Below are positions 17,289 through 25,303 of a stretch of DNA of 35,796 bases, one piece after another. Source of the DNA: a virus. The notes beneath the pieces are model-generated. The model saw only the letters and a list, made by a program, of their open reading frames with translations. It searched no databases and was not told the origin of the DNA. The DNA is taken from positions 1 through 35,796 of IMG/VR virus record IMGVR_UViG_3300034103_001647. One strand, 5' to 3'. The stretch's first letter is position 1; each line of letters opens with the position of its first letter. The translations under genes were made by a program, and so were the position numbers.

Positions 17289-18661
17289 TAGACCACCACG
17301 CCCCGGTCAAACGCGGCGCCGAACGCCTGCGCCTGCGCCAGCTGCGCGTCGGCAGCCTGCTGTTCAAACTCGTCAATCTGGCCAGGCGTGTACCCTGCCT
17401 CGCGCCAGATCTGCTGCTGCGGTACGCCGGCCCGCGCCTTCAGTTCTGCCGTGCGCCAGAAGTCGGATTCGCTGCGGGTTTCGGCGTTCGCCCATACCGG
17501 CGCAATCGTCGACGCATCGGCGACGCCGTAGCCGCCCATCTGCAGTGCAAGCGCCATGGCGTCGGACCAGACGCTGCCGAAATCGGCCTGGCGGTCCTGC
17601 ATCTTACTGACGAATGGCGCTTCGCTAACCTTCAGCGCCTCGCCAGACGGGATGCTGCCGGTCATGCCAAGCCAATGGACCGGCACGCGACTGACACGGC
17701 TAATCTTGGCGTCCCATTCCTGCTGCACGCCAATGAATTGCGTCATATCGCCCTGCGCAAACTCTCCCATCTGCGCGCCCTCGTCACCAACGATCCAGAC
17801 GCGGTCGACGCCAGGTTTGAACGGCTTCATCGGCCTGCCGGTTTCGGGGTCAATTGGCACTTCCACACCCGTCACCCACCGCTGCGGATAGGCGACGTAC
17901 TCCATGGCGACCAGCATGTCGGCGATGGATTTGTTGACACCATCCTGCAGCGGGATCAGGTCGCGCAGTTCGCTGACGCCTCGCAGGTCCATGCCGCTAG
18001 CGTTGTGCAGCCCGAACACTGGCGTAACACCCCACGGGTTCGGCGTTTCGGCGGCAGCCTCATCTTCGTACGGGACCAGCGTGCCGCTGTTGCTCGGCAG
18101 ATCGTCGACGCTGCCGGTGGTAATCCATCGGCGGATGACGTCCGGCGCGTACGTGGTGATGCGCCATCTGCCGGCCAAAGGACCGCGCGTGATGCGCCAC
18201 GCCTTGACTGCCAGCACGATGCGGTCCGGCGCCTCGTCATCACGCACGACCGCGATTTGGTGCGCCTGCTGCACTGCGATCTGCGGTTCGCCGGTTTCCA
18301 TGTTCGGCCAGACGATTAGGTACGCATCGCCGCAGGTCATGGCTTCGTTGTGCGCGTCCAGGTGGCGCAGGTCAAGGCGCGACGCGATCCAGATGTCTAG
18401 CGCAGCCTGCTCCAATGGCGACGTCGCATCCTCGGCGCCGCTGGCATCCTGCCATCCGGTGATGCGCAGGCGGTCGACCATGGAGTCGACCACGGCAGCG
18501 CAGCGGTTGTACACGACCTCGCGCACTTGGCCGGCGAACGCCTGCCGGAACGAATCCGACGCAAACGCCATGCGCTGCCGTCCGTTGTAATAGTCGCGGT
18601 AGACTTTGTAGTTCTGCTGCGCCTCGCGCAACTGGCGCAGTGCCAGCGTGACGTCGTCCAT
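17288..18661 (-). CDS. Portal protein
   Basis: A 457-residue protein between the large terminase and MuF genes, the standard portal position. It has the features of SPP1/GTA-like portals: an N-terminal helical region (QNYKVYRDYYNGRQR), the stem/clip regions with ADMLVAMEYVAYPQRWVTG, PSGEALKVSEAPFVSKM near the C-terminal third, and a Gln/Ala-rich C-terminal tail. It forms the dodecameric ring at one capsid vertex through which DNA is pumped. The start ATG shares TAATG with the terminase stop; an upstream in-frame start would lie inside the terminase gene. Confidence 0.92.
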   Translation of the reverse strand: MDDVTLALRQLREAQQNYKVYRDYYNGRQRMAFASDSFRQAFAGQVREVVYNRCAAVVDSMVDRLRITGWQDASGAEDATSPLEQAALDIWIASRLDLRHLDAHNEAMTCGDAYLIVWPNMETGEPQIAVQQAHQIAVVRDDEAPDRIVLAVKAWRITRGPLAGRWRITTYAPDVIRRWITTGSVDDLPSNSGTLVPYEDEAAAETPNPWGVTPVFGLHNASGMDLRGVSELRDLIPLQDGVNKSIADMLVAMEYVAYPQRWVTGVEVPIDPETGRPMKPFKPGVDRVWIVGDEGAQMGEFAQGDMTQFIGVQQEWDAKISRVSRVPVHWLGMTGSIPSGEALKVSEAPFVSKMQDRQADFGSVWSDAMALALQMGGYGVADASTIAPVWANAETRSESDFWRTAELKARAGVPQQQIWREAGYTPGQIDEFEQQAADAQLAQAQAFGAAFDRGVVV

Positions 18662-19929
18662 TAGCTGAATCCCCACAGCGTGCGGTCGCGACCGCCAGTC
18701 AAACCGGTAACCGCCCACACCAGCGCGTCAACCATGTCGTCATGGTCCGTCGCCACGGGAAACGACGTCATCTGCTGTTCCAGATCTGGCAGGTAACCAA
18801 CGTGGTGCACGCGTCGCTGTTCGTACCGTGCGGCGACCGGTTCGGCGCGCGTCGTCTTGCCTCGCGTCGCCGTCACGTGCTGCATCGGTCCGTCACGCCG
18901 CAGCGTGCGCAGAACGTGTTCCACCATCTCGCCGCCCTGGTTGCGTTCGTAAATCACGCGGTCGGCTTTGTACGTGTCGAACACATCCCACGCGCGGCCA
19001 GCCCATCCTGCCGGCGACAGCCTGACCTGCTCGGCATGCAGAATGTACACGTCGCCGTCACGCGCGATGCCAGCGGCGACGATGCCGGTAAAGTCTGCCG
19101 CATCGCCGTGCGTGGCCGCAGGGTCGACAGCGACGATGACGCGCACCAGGTCAGGCGCCGTGCGCACGCGCGACGCGTCCAGCATGGCGTTAGACCACAG
19201 CGCGCCTTCCACGTCTTCTAGCAGTTCGCCGGCGATCTCCTGCCTGCCGAGGCGCGTGCCATCGTATCGGTCGCGCAGCGCGTCTAGGAACGATTCGGCA
19301 AGATTCGGCGCGTTGTCAAACGTGCTGCCGCGCGTGACCACGACATCGCCGGTGCCGTCGCCGGACTGCTTCAGCAGATCGCGCACCAACTTGACAGGCT
19401 TCGGCGTGGTGGTGGCGACGATGCGCGGATGCTCGCCGAGGCGCAGGCCGAACGCCAGCTGATCCCACGTGTCGGGGTACCGCCATGCGGCGACTTCGTC
19501 AGCCCACGCGAATTGGTGCTGCGGTCCACGCAGGCGGTCCGGTTCCTCGGCAGAATACAGAAACGCTCTGGCGCCGTTGGCAAACTCCAGCCGGCGCAGT
19601 GACGGTTTGTAGACCACGTGCACGCCGTAGCGCCGACAGACCGCGATGATACCGGATTCGCCCTGCACCATGACGTCGCGTGCGTCGGCTGCCGTAGGCG
19701 CCACCAGCGCAATGCGGCAGCCTTTGTGGCGCAGCACCATCTCGCGTACCCATTCGGCGCCGGCCCGCGTCTTGCCTGCGCCACGACCGGCCATAAACAG
19801 CCACGTGCGCCAGTCGCCGTCCGGTGGCCGCTGATTGTCGCGCGACCACTGCGTACGCCACGGGTCCTGCTGGCGCCTCTGCAGCAGCGCGGCAGCGGCC
19901 ACGGCAACCAACGGCTGCGCGGCGACCAC
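18661..19929 (-). CDS. terL: Terminase large subunit
   Basis: A 422-residue packaging motor. Walker A GRGAGKT is at residues 48-54, and Walker B with catalytic Glu in FAWADE is at 140-145. ATTTPKP at 172-178 fits the coupling motif. The RNase H-like nuclease part begins with VIVAVDPAATHGDAADFTG (metal-binding Asp at 269 and following) and ends with DHDDMVDALVWAV. The length and arrangement resemble GTA/Rhodobacter-type large terminases. A GTG start overlaps the small subunit stop (TAGTG). It cuts concatemeric or circular DNA and drives it into the procapsid through the portal. Confidence 0.96.
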   Translation of the reverse strand: MVAAQPLVAVAAAALLQRRQQDPWRTQWSRDNQRPPDGDWRTWLFMAGRGAGKTRAGAEWVREMVLRHKGCRIALVAPTAADARDVMVQGESGIIAVCRRYGVHVVYKPSLRRLEFANGARAFLYSAEEPDRLRGPQHQFAWADEVAAWRYPDTWDQLAFGLRLGEHPRIVATTTPKPVKLVRDLLKQSGDGTGDVVVTRGSTFDNAPNLAESFLDALRDRYDGTRLGRQEIAGELLEDVEGALWSNAMLDASRVRTAPDLVRVIVAVDPAATHGDAADFTGIVAAGIARDGDVYILHAEQVRLSPAGWAGRAWDVFDTYKADRVIYERNQGGEMVEHVLRTLRRDGPMQHVTATRGKTTRAEPVAARYEQRRVHHVGYLPDLEQQMTSFPVATDHDDMVDALVWAVTGLTGGRDRTLWGFS

Positions 19930-20405
19930 TACGCCGTCACCTGTTGCTGAGATGCTTCGATGATGCGGTTGGCTTCGGCCAGCACGTCGCCAACGTCAAG
20001 GCCTAACTGGTCGGCGATCTGCTGCGCGGCGATTTTGATGCTGATGGTGTGGTCGACCTTTTCACTGGCATCGTAGCCAATGACCTTGGCCTCGCGCGCC
20101 ATCAGTTCAATGATTTTGCCGACAGCGCCGAGGTCGCCGGCCATGGCCTTTGGCCACAGCGCGGCGATTAGTGCCTGGATACGCAGGATGGCACGCGCAT
20201 GGAATACGCCCTGGTCGTGCGCGATCTGCGCCTTCCACTGTTCTTTGACAGCCTTGACGTCGCGGTGAACGGTGGCATCACAGACGCCGAGCGTCTTGGC
20301 AATCTGCGATTGCACCACCATGCCGCCGAGCATCAGTTCGCTGACGCGCTTGCGCCTTGCCTCAGTTGCATTCAGTTCTTTGGTTTTTCTAGAGTTGATG
20401 GCCAT
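19929..20405 (-). CDS. terS: Terminase small subunit
   Basis: A 158-residue protein with an N-terminal helix-turn-helix (about residues 18-55: VSELMLGGMVVQSQIAKTLG, then CDATVHRDVKAVKEQW), a central helical oligomerisation segment (ARAILRIQALIAALWPKAM) and a C-terminal helix, as in small terminases that recognise the packaging site. It is the first gene of the late operon, directly upstream of the large subunit. The start ATG at 20405 is preceded by AAAGG. The long periodic non-coding region lies just upstream and could contain its recognition site. Confidence 0.88.
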   Translation of the reverse strand: MAINSRKTKELNATEARRKRVSELMLGGMVVQSQIAKTLGVCDATVHRDVKAVKEQWKAQIAHDQGVFHARAILRIQALIAALWPKAMAGDLGAVGKIIELMAREAKVIGYDASEKVDHTISIKIAAQQIADQLGLDVGDVLAEANRIIEASQQQVTA

Positions 20406-20440
20406 TTTTAGCCTTTGCGTTTTCCGGATATGGCAACGCT

Positions 20441-20469
20441 AGCGTAGTGAACCACTACACTTACTTCAA
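20441..20469 (-). promoter_or_regulatory. Weak promoter with palindromic site before terS
   Basis: On the minus strand, TTGAAG (20464..20469), 17 bases, then TACGCT (20441..20446) could be a weak sigma-70 promoter. A perfect inverted repeat GTAGTG-AAC-CACTAC (20444..20458) covers the -10 and spacer and could be an operator. It is the only promoter-like site seen between the periodic region and terS. Confidence 0.35.
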
Positions 20470-21794
20470 TCGTACCACACAATCTGAAGTCTGGTCGCGG
20501 GTGTCGACGCCGGCGCGCAATGTCGCGGCCCGGTTCGGCGTGGTTAGTCGCGTGGTATGCCGTGATTCGTGCTGGCGAGGCTAGTCGCGTGTCTGGCGTT
20601 GACTCGTCATGGTTAGTCGTCAGGCATGGATTGGCACGACCAGGATTGACTAGTCGCATGGCTTTGCTGTGACGCGCTATGTCCCGTCGGGTGTGCTGCT
20701 GTGGCGAGGCTTGGATGGTCGTGCGTGCTGGCTGGACACGGCAAGTGTTGGTTAGTCGGTACGCGTGGCCGCGGGTAGGCATGGCGCGGGTAGGATAGTC
20801 GCTCGCGCAGGCATGCGTCGGCATGGCGTGTCAAGTCGTCTGCTGTGTGCTGCGATGGCCAGGCGTGTCAAGTCGCTGCGTTAGGCAACGCTGTGGCAAG
20901 TCGCGTGGTGTGTGGCGCAGCGTGCCGGCCAGTGAAGATTGGTCGCGTGGCGAGGCTCGGCGTGGCGCGTTCGGTCAAGGCACGGGATGGCATGTCGGTT
21001 GCGTGGTAGCGCGGTGACTTGGCTTGCGATGTCGTCTGGCGCGGTTCGGCAGGACATGGGAAGGCCTGACTTGGCACGGGTCGTCGGCGGTGGTGGCAGG
21101 GGTCCAGGCGCGGCGCTGGTCGCCCGCATGACTGCGGCCATGGCCTGCATCGGCTGCGCCCGGAAAACGCGCCGTGCCAGCGGAGTGAAGACTGGCGAGG
21201 CCTTGACGCCCCGCCTGGACCGCTACCACCACACAAAAGCGTAGCATGGCGCCGTCGGCTGGCGAGTTCTGGCTAGGCACGGTTTGTCGCGCTGGCGAGG
21301 CGAGTTCTGAACCGGTACGGTTAGTCGAACGCTATGCCGCGGTTGGCCTTGACGCGATTGGTCACGGATGGTCATGTCGTGCGGTGCGGTGGGATCAGTG
21401 GCGCACAGCGTGGTCATGGCTAGTCGAACGAATCGGTGTGCGTGGAATAGATCAGCGCAGTGCAGTGAAGTCGTTTGGCGCGATACGTTTCGTGTTGCAG
21501 GGACTAGTCGCTTGCTATGGCGAGGCGAGGCTGGACACGCAGGGGTTAGTCGCCAGCAGTGCGCAGGGTGGTGGTGGGATGTGTAGTCGCGCGGGAAGGC
21601 GTGGTAAGCGCCGGTTGTCGCCGAGTTGTGCAGTCGTGATTCGTACCGCGGCGATATGGCCTGTCGTGCTGTGGTCGTGCTGTGCTGTTTCGGCCTGAAG
21701 CGTTCTGTCGCTCGCGCTGTCTTGACAAAAGACGCGATGTGCGGTCGGTCTGTGGTGCTGCGCCGTGGCCAGTGGCGCCAATGGTTTGTGGCCG
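20470..21794. repeat. Non-coding region with degenerate 37-bp periodic hexamers
   Basis: No credible gene is found in this 1.3-kb stretch. The plus strand is G/T-rich and the leftward strand is C/A-rich. TAGTCG occurs at 20545, 20582, 20614, 20651, 20753, 20796, 21322, 21421, 21505, 21547 and 21584, and AAGTCG at 20833, 20870, 20898 and 21468. Related GTCG hexamers occur at 20716, 20940, 20992 and 21029. Exact 37-bp steps occur between 20545-20582, 20614-20651, 20716-20753, 20796-20833, 20833-20870, 20992-21029, 21468-21505 and 21547-21584. Sequence between hexamers is poorly conserved. Open frames exist but 37 is not a multiple of three. It could be a Rho-dependent termination zone, a pac/partition site or a non-coding RNA. 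Confidence 0.7.
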
Positions 21795-21823
21795 GTGGCC
21801 GGCAGCGTCATGCTGCCGGCCAC
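21795..21823 (-). terminator. Hairpin at the end of the early operon
   Basis: GTGGCCGGCAGC, a 5-base loop (GTCAT) and GCTGCCGGCCAC form a perfect 12-bp, very GC-rich stem starting 11 bases past the last early gene. On the minus strand it is followed by CGGCCACAAACC, without a T run, so it may need Rho or may protect the mRNA 3' end rather than act as a simple intrinsic terminator. Confidence 0.6.
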
Positions 21824-21834
21824 AGATGTCTGTG

Positions 21835-22587
21835 CTATTCCTGGTCGAATGCCACGACCTTGAATTGTCCGTGCGACTGCGACCGGAGCGCGCCGAGGCC
21901 CAGCGACTGCAGGTGCACCAGAATCTTGCGCCACTGGTCGCCGGTGATGCGTTCCTTGCCATCGGCGGGGTCAATCAGGGATTTGATCACAAACTCCATG
22001 CGCGGTCGCTCGCAGTAATCGTACTGCGTCAGCGTGCTGCGACTGCCAGACGGACCGCTGACGACGCCGTGCTGCGTCCAGGTGCCATCCGGTTCGGTCC
22101 TGCCGAGGTAGCAACGCTGGCCGTCAACGAACACCCATTCGGCCATGGCGTTCTTTGGGGATTTCTTTGTCTTTCCCCATCGCTCGGATGCGAACAGGAT
22201 GTTGACGGCTTCCTTCAGCCCGGACTTGACCTGGCGCGTTTCGATGTACAGGCCGTTGGCGTCGCGCTTGAACGTGTTGCCGTGACGTTCGGCGCCAACC
22301 TTTTCGGACGCCTTGACAATTTCGTCTAGCGTCGCGTTCTCTGGCGTTTCGACGCCGAGGTCCAGCAGCGTCTGGCGCACGATGGCAGCCAATTCCGCGT
22401 CGCTGTCGGGTCCCAAACCCATCTTCGTCCGCACCCATCCTGCGATCAGGTCAGGCTTCTGCGGAATGCCGCCCATAATCTTGTCGACAAACTGCACGCC
22501 GACGCGATAGCGGACGTACATGCCTGCCTCGGCATCGTCAAAGATGCCAACGACGTCTGTGGTTTCCGGGTTGATGACGGCTACCAT
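21835..22587 (-). CDS. Hypothetical early protein, 250 residues
   Basis: I do not recognise this protein with confidence. It is basic/acidic mixed and soluble, with an alpha/beta pattern. The central part is VKSGLKEAVNILFASERW, then a Lys-rich loop, then strands (AEWVFVDGQRCYLGR, ...). It has VSGPSGSRSTLTQYDYCERP, and the C-terminal segment ITGDQWRKILVHLQSLGLGA, then LRSQSHGQFKVVAF. That last glycine-rich loop resembles those of RAMP/ferredoxin-like proteins, but this is only a visual similarity. It is the last gene of the early leftward operon. The start ATG has CGGAG upstream. It may belong with the preceding resolvase and 200-residue gene. Confidence 0.75.
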   Translation of the reverse strand: MVAVINPETTDVVGIFDDAEAGMYVRYRVGVQFVDKIMGGIPQKPDLIAGWVRTKMGLGPDSDAELAAIVRQTLLDLGVETPENATLDEIVKASEKVGAERHGNTFKRDANGLYIETRQVKSGLKEAVNILFASERWGKTKKSPKNAMAEWVFVDGQRCYLGRTEPDGTWTQHGVVSGPSGSRSTLTQYDYCERPRMEFVIKSLIDPADGKERITGDQWRKILVHLQSLGLGALRSQSHGQFKVVAFDQE

Positions 22588-22601
22588 GGTTCACTCCGGT
22601 G

Positions 22602-23204
22602 TTAGGCGATTGCCAGAATGGTCGGCTGTTCCTGCGATAGCAAACGATCTTCGATCTGCTGTACCTCCGTTTCGGTGATGACGGTTCCTGCAACCTGCCC
22701 AGGCTGCAACTGGTTGGCGATTTCACGGTACATGACCGCGCGGCGCCGAGCCTCGCGCGATTCGTCGTCACGTACCTCTGCGGCGACCAGCAGTTCCTCG
22801 CGCGTCATGCTTAGAATCGGCACGACCATGCGCTGCGTCGGATGGCGTTCAAAGAATCGGCTGACGGGATTGTCTGCAGTGCTGTTCATGACCTGGTCCA
22901 TGATGCGCTGCCGGCGCGCTTTGGACATCCTCGGCAGTGCGTCGCTGGCGTCGCTGCCATCGGCCAGTGGCGCGGCGCCAATGGCCTCGTGCACGACGCC
23001 TGGCCGCTTGCCTGTGCTGATTTCGATAGCAAAGAACGTCAGCGCCTCGCGCACGAACGCTTCCAGCATGACCGGCGATTGCGCGTAGCGTTCCATGGCC
23101 TCGCGCACCAGCTGGTCAGCCGTGCGCTGGCCTGTGCTGTACTGCGTTTTGGCCCACCTGACGAACGCGTCGACGGCAGGGAAATCTGCGCTGTACGTGC
23201 TCAC
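22602..23204 (-). CDS. Hypothetical early protein, 200 residues
   Basis: An unrecognised, mainly helical protein (MSTYSADFPAVDAFVRWAKT...). It has a central basic segment (MSKARRQRIMDQVMNST), a FFERHPTQRMVVPILSMTRE segment and a C-terminal helix rich in Arg and Glu. Start is GTG sharing GTGA with the stop of the RusA-like gene, with GGAGGCGACC upstream, so the two are translationally coupled. Coupling and neighbours suggest a role in DNA metabolism. No catalytic motif is visible. Confidence 0.75.
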   Translation of the reverse strand: MSTYSADFPAVDAFVRWAKTQYSTGQRTADQLVREAMERYAQSPVMLEAFVREALTFFAIEISTGKRPGVVHEAIGAAPLADGSDASDALPRMSKARRQRIMDQVMNSTADNPVSRFFERHPTQRMVVPILSMTREELLVAAEVRDDESREARRRAVMYREIANQLQPGQVAGTVITETEVQQIEDRLLSQEQPTILAIA

Positions 23205-23611
23205 TGGTCGCCTCCGTCATCCAACAGCGTGACAATCGTCACGCCACGTCGCGTCTGTTTGTTGCCCACGATGCCACGGACATGCAGCCTGCTGTCGTCA
23301 ATGCCGAGGCTATCGGCGATGCCATCCAGAATTGCCTTGCACGACGATAGCGCGTTGTCTTCATCGCGGACGCCGCGCCGGCCGGGTTCCCAATGGATTT
23401 CGATGCGGTACCCAATGTGCGGGACATCGGCGATAGCCTTGCGCGCGTCGCGGTCCAACGTTTCCGTGGTCGCCATCGCTGCTGCCGTGCGGCACAGGCC
23501 TGCCTGCTTGGCGCGTTTAGCCCAATGGACACGAGCGTTCGGCGACAGCACTGGCGATGGCGTCAGTGGCACCACGATGGTCGCCAGGACGTCAGCGGCC
23601 ATGCTGGCCAT
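23201..23611 (-). CDS. RusA-like Holliday junction resolvase
   Basis: A protein of about 136 residues with the RusA pattern: an N-terminal strand and PLTPSPVLSPNARVHWAKRAK, then WEPGRRGVRDEDNALSSCK, AILDGIADSLGIDDSRLH. The conserved acidic residues are at about 83, 85 and 96, with a further Asp pair at 105-106, and Lys 92 lies in the family position. RusA resolves four-way junctions in replicating or recombining DNA, which helps before packaging. Start is set at 23611 (alternative 23602); a longer open frame upstream would lie over the neighbouring gene. It overlaps the 78-residue gene by about 20 bases. Confidence 0.88.
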   Translation of the reverse strand: MASMAADVLATIVVPLTPSPVLSPNARVHWAKRAKQAGLCRTAAAMATTETLDRDARKAIADVPHIGYRIEIHWEPGRRGVRDEDNALSSCKAILDGIADSLGIDDSRLHVRGIVGNKQTRRGVTIVTLLDDGGDQ

Positions 23612-23828
23612 CGTAGTGCGCTTTGGCGTCCATAACCGCTGCAAACCACGATTCGCCGCGGTCGGCATCGGCCAGCGTTGCCGCAGCGTCGCCAACCACG
23701 CTAAACAGTTCGGTCGCCAGGTCGCGCGCCTCGGAGTTTTTGGCATGCTCGCCACGGGACAGCAGCATGCCGGCTAGTCGCGCCAGTTCGTCCAGCGTGT
23801 CGCTGACGACGTCGGCATCGTCGAACAT
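23592..23828 (-). CDS. Small helical early protein, 78 residues
   Basis: A 78-residue acidic helical protein starting MFDDADVVSDTLDELARLAG and ending AHYDGQHGR. It has GGAG 9 bases upstream of the ATG. No family is recognised. It is sandwiched between the deaminase and resolvase genes and overlaps the latter. The longer open frame upstream of 23828 is out of frame with the deaminase and has poor composition, so I use the short form. Confidence 0.7.
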   Translation of the reverse strand: MFDDADVVSDTLDELARLAGMLLSRGEHAKNSEARDLATELFSVVGDAAATLADADRGESWFAAVMDAKAHYDGQHGR

Positions 23829-23833
23829 GCGTG

Positions 23834-24301
23834 CTACTCCAGTATCACAACCTGGACACCACCCTGATGCAGCGTCCGCAGGATGGCATCCCACCCGTCC
23901 GGAATAGTATGCGCTCGCACAATGCAACGTGCAAGCCCTGCCGCAATGATGAACAACGCGCACGACGGACATGGCGCCTTCGTGACGACGATGTCGGCGC
24001 CGAGGATGCGGCGCCCGTGCATCGCGGCAGTGCAGATGGCTGCCGTTTCCGCGTGCAGGTGGCGCGCATGGTCGCGACCAGTGCCGGCAGTGCCAGCCGA
24101 GATCCATTCGCATCCATCGTCGACGCAGCCCACAACGCCATGTGGCGCGCCATTGACGCCGACCACGATGGCGTAGCCGTCGACCACGATGGCGGCGCCT
24201 ACAGCAGCAGCAGGACATCGCTGGTTCTGCATCGCATGGATTTCCAACGCGTGCATGATGCCGCGGTAGGCTTCGTGCGACGCCTGGCTAGTCGCCGTCA
24301 T
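23834..24301 (-). CDS. dCMP deaminase
   Basis: A zinc-dependent deoxycytidylate deaminase of 155 residues. HAE (83-85) supplies the zinc ligand and catalytic Glu, and PCPSC (110-114) gives the two cysteine ligands. The N-terminal part fits the family: ALEIHAMQNQRCPAAAVGAA, then IVVDGYAIVVGVNGAPHG, with the typical Asn-Gly and a C...D.C.W zinc-structural segment before the HAE. It converts dCMP to dUMP, the substrate of the phage's own ThyX. The start at 24301 overlaps the previous gene by 14 bases. An internal Met (residue 16) is a possible alternative start. Confidence 0.92.
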   Translation of the reverse strand: MTATSQASHEAYRGIMHALEIHAMQNQRCPAAAVGAAIVVDGYAIVVGVNGAPHGVVGCVDDGCEWISAGTAGTGRDHARHLHAETAAICTAAMHGRRILGADIVVTKAPCPSCALFIIAAGLARCIVRAHTIPDGWDAILRTLHQGGVQVVILE

Positions 24302-24518
24302 CGCCGCCACCGATCTGGACCAACTCTGCAGCAGTGAACCATCGCCGTTCGCCGGCGCATGGTCCTTCGTCCAGTCGCACCAACAGGTTGCGCTCGCCAC
24401 CGATAGGCGACACGATTTCCACGTAGCCGAGATGGCCGCCGTACAGTTCGATCTCCGATACCGTCCAGCCTTTGGCGCGGTCCACGATACGCACGGTACC
24501 GCGTGGCGTTTCTGACAT
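24288..24518 (-). CDS. Small hypothetical early protein, 76 residues
   Basis: A 76-residue acidic protein (MSETPRGTVRIVDRAKGW...) with a beta-rich pattern: VRIVDR, TVSEIELYGGHLGYVEIVSP, and NLLVRLDEG, followed by a short FTAAELVQI helix. It could be a small SH3- or OB-like domain, but no family is certain. The ATG at 24518 is preceded by GAGGGGG. An upstream in-frame ATG exists but lacks a comparable ribosome site. Confidence 0.7.
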   Translation of the reverse strand: MSETPRGTVRIVDRAKGWTVSEIELYGGHLGYVEIVSPIGGERNLLVRLDEGPCAGERRWFTAAELVQIGGGDDGD

Positions 24519-24532
24519 AGAATCCCCCTCCC

Positions 24533-24871
24533 CTAGAATGGGCACGGTTCATGGTTCAGTGTCAGCAGGCTAGACCACTGCTCGCGCAGGTCGCCTGGCC
24601 TATCGCCGACAGTGTGCGCGTAGTCTAGGCCAAATGCAACCAACTGCCGCCTGGCGTCATCGCCGATGCGGATGGCGTGCAGTCGCGCAGCCCTCGCCAC
24701 CCGCTGCCAGTCATCCGTGATGGCCTCCAGTCTGGCCTGATGGCCATCGTAGATTGCGCGTTTGGCGTCGTGGTCTGGCGCCCCGGCATTGGCGTCCAGC
24801 CATGCGAGGCGCTGCGCCTGGCGATGCTCCAGTACCACCATCTGCCGTACCAGATCCTCGGAGGCAACCAC
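24533..24871 (-). CDS. Hypothetical helical early protein
   Basis: About 112 residues if started at the GTG that overlaps the upstream TAG (TAGTG at 24869..24873); the open frame extends further upstream but lies inside the preceding gene. The protein is helical and Arg/Ala/Gln-rich (EHRQAQRLAWLDANAG, then RAIYDGHQARLEAITDDWQR), ending in LNHEPCPF. No motif is recognised. The start is uncertain because the ribosome site is weak and an internal ATG is also possible. Confidence 0.55.
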   Translation of the reverse strand: MVASEDLVRQMVVLEHRQAQRLAWLDANAGAPDHDAKRAIYDGHQARLEAITDDWQRVARAARLHAIRIGDDARRQLVAFGLDYAHTVGDRPGDLREQWSSLLTLNHEPCPF

Positions 24872-25236
24872 TAGTCGCCGGACCGCGTCGACGCGGTCGG
24901 ATTCCCACTGGTCAGAAACGCCGTGGTGCCTTCTGCGGCCCGTAGCGCGCCCGCTACGGCTTCGTATCGTTCCAACAGGGTCAACCATGCCTGCTCCCTC
25001 TGGTCGTGCGCTGTGGCGCCTTTGTGGCCGTCGTTGCGGTCCATCCAGTCGGCGCCTGCGTGCAGCTGCGGCAGCATGCCGTCATGCTCACGCTGCAGCG
25101 CAATGCCGATGACGTGCGCGCGACTGCGTGCCGCTGCTCGGCGCCTGTCGAATGCCATCCCGGCCACGCGGTCGCACAACGCAACGAACGCCGCGGTATC
25201 GTCGAATCGCTGCGCATGCTCGCGCCAGATGTCCAT
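24871..25236 (-). CDS. Hypothetical helical early protein, first gene after the origin
   Basis: A 121-residue helical protein starting MDIWREHAQRFDDTAAFVAL, with a basic middle (FDRRRAAARSRAHVIGIALQ) and a His/Asp-rich stretch. GGAGG lies 7 bases upstream of the ATG at 25236. The gene is the first leftward gene after the DnaA-box/palindrome origin. No family is recognised. Because it is next to the origin it could be a replication accessory protein; that is inference from position only. Confidence 0.65.
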   Translation of the reverse strand: MDIWREHAQRFDDTAAFVALCDRVAGMAFDRRRAAARSRAHVIGIALQREHDGMLPQLHAGADWMDRNDGHKGATAHDQREQAWLTLLERYEAVAGALRAAEGTTAFLTSGNPTASTRSGD

Positions 25237-25303
25237 GCCGCTGCCTCCGATCCGTGCCAACGCGTCACGGTTTACTATGCAACTGCATACCAGTTGCCAG
25301 CAC

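Noticed and set aside
20408-20824. 139-codon minus-strand frame in the periodic region
   Set aside because: Low-complexity Thr/His/Arg/Pro composition, no good ribosome site, and the underlying period of about 37 bp is not a multiple of three.
20545-21650. Possible CRISPR array
   Set aside because: Only a hexamer is conserved and spacing varies from 28 to over 50 bp. There is no repeat of 20 bp or more and no cas gene.
21246-21698. 150-codon plus-strand frame in the periodic region
   Set aside because: Recurring Leu-Val-Glu/Ala comes from the TAGTCG hexamers. It is opposite to the transcription direction of both flanking operons and lacks a ribosome site.
23592-24218. Longer version (208 codons) of the 78-residue gene
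   Set aside because: The N-terminal extension is Arg/Cys/His-rich and lies over the deaminase gene, which has clear HAE and PCPSC motifs.
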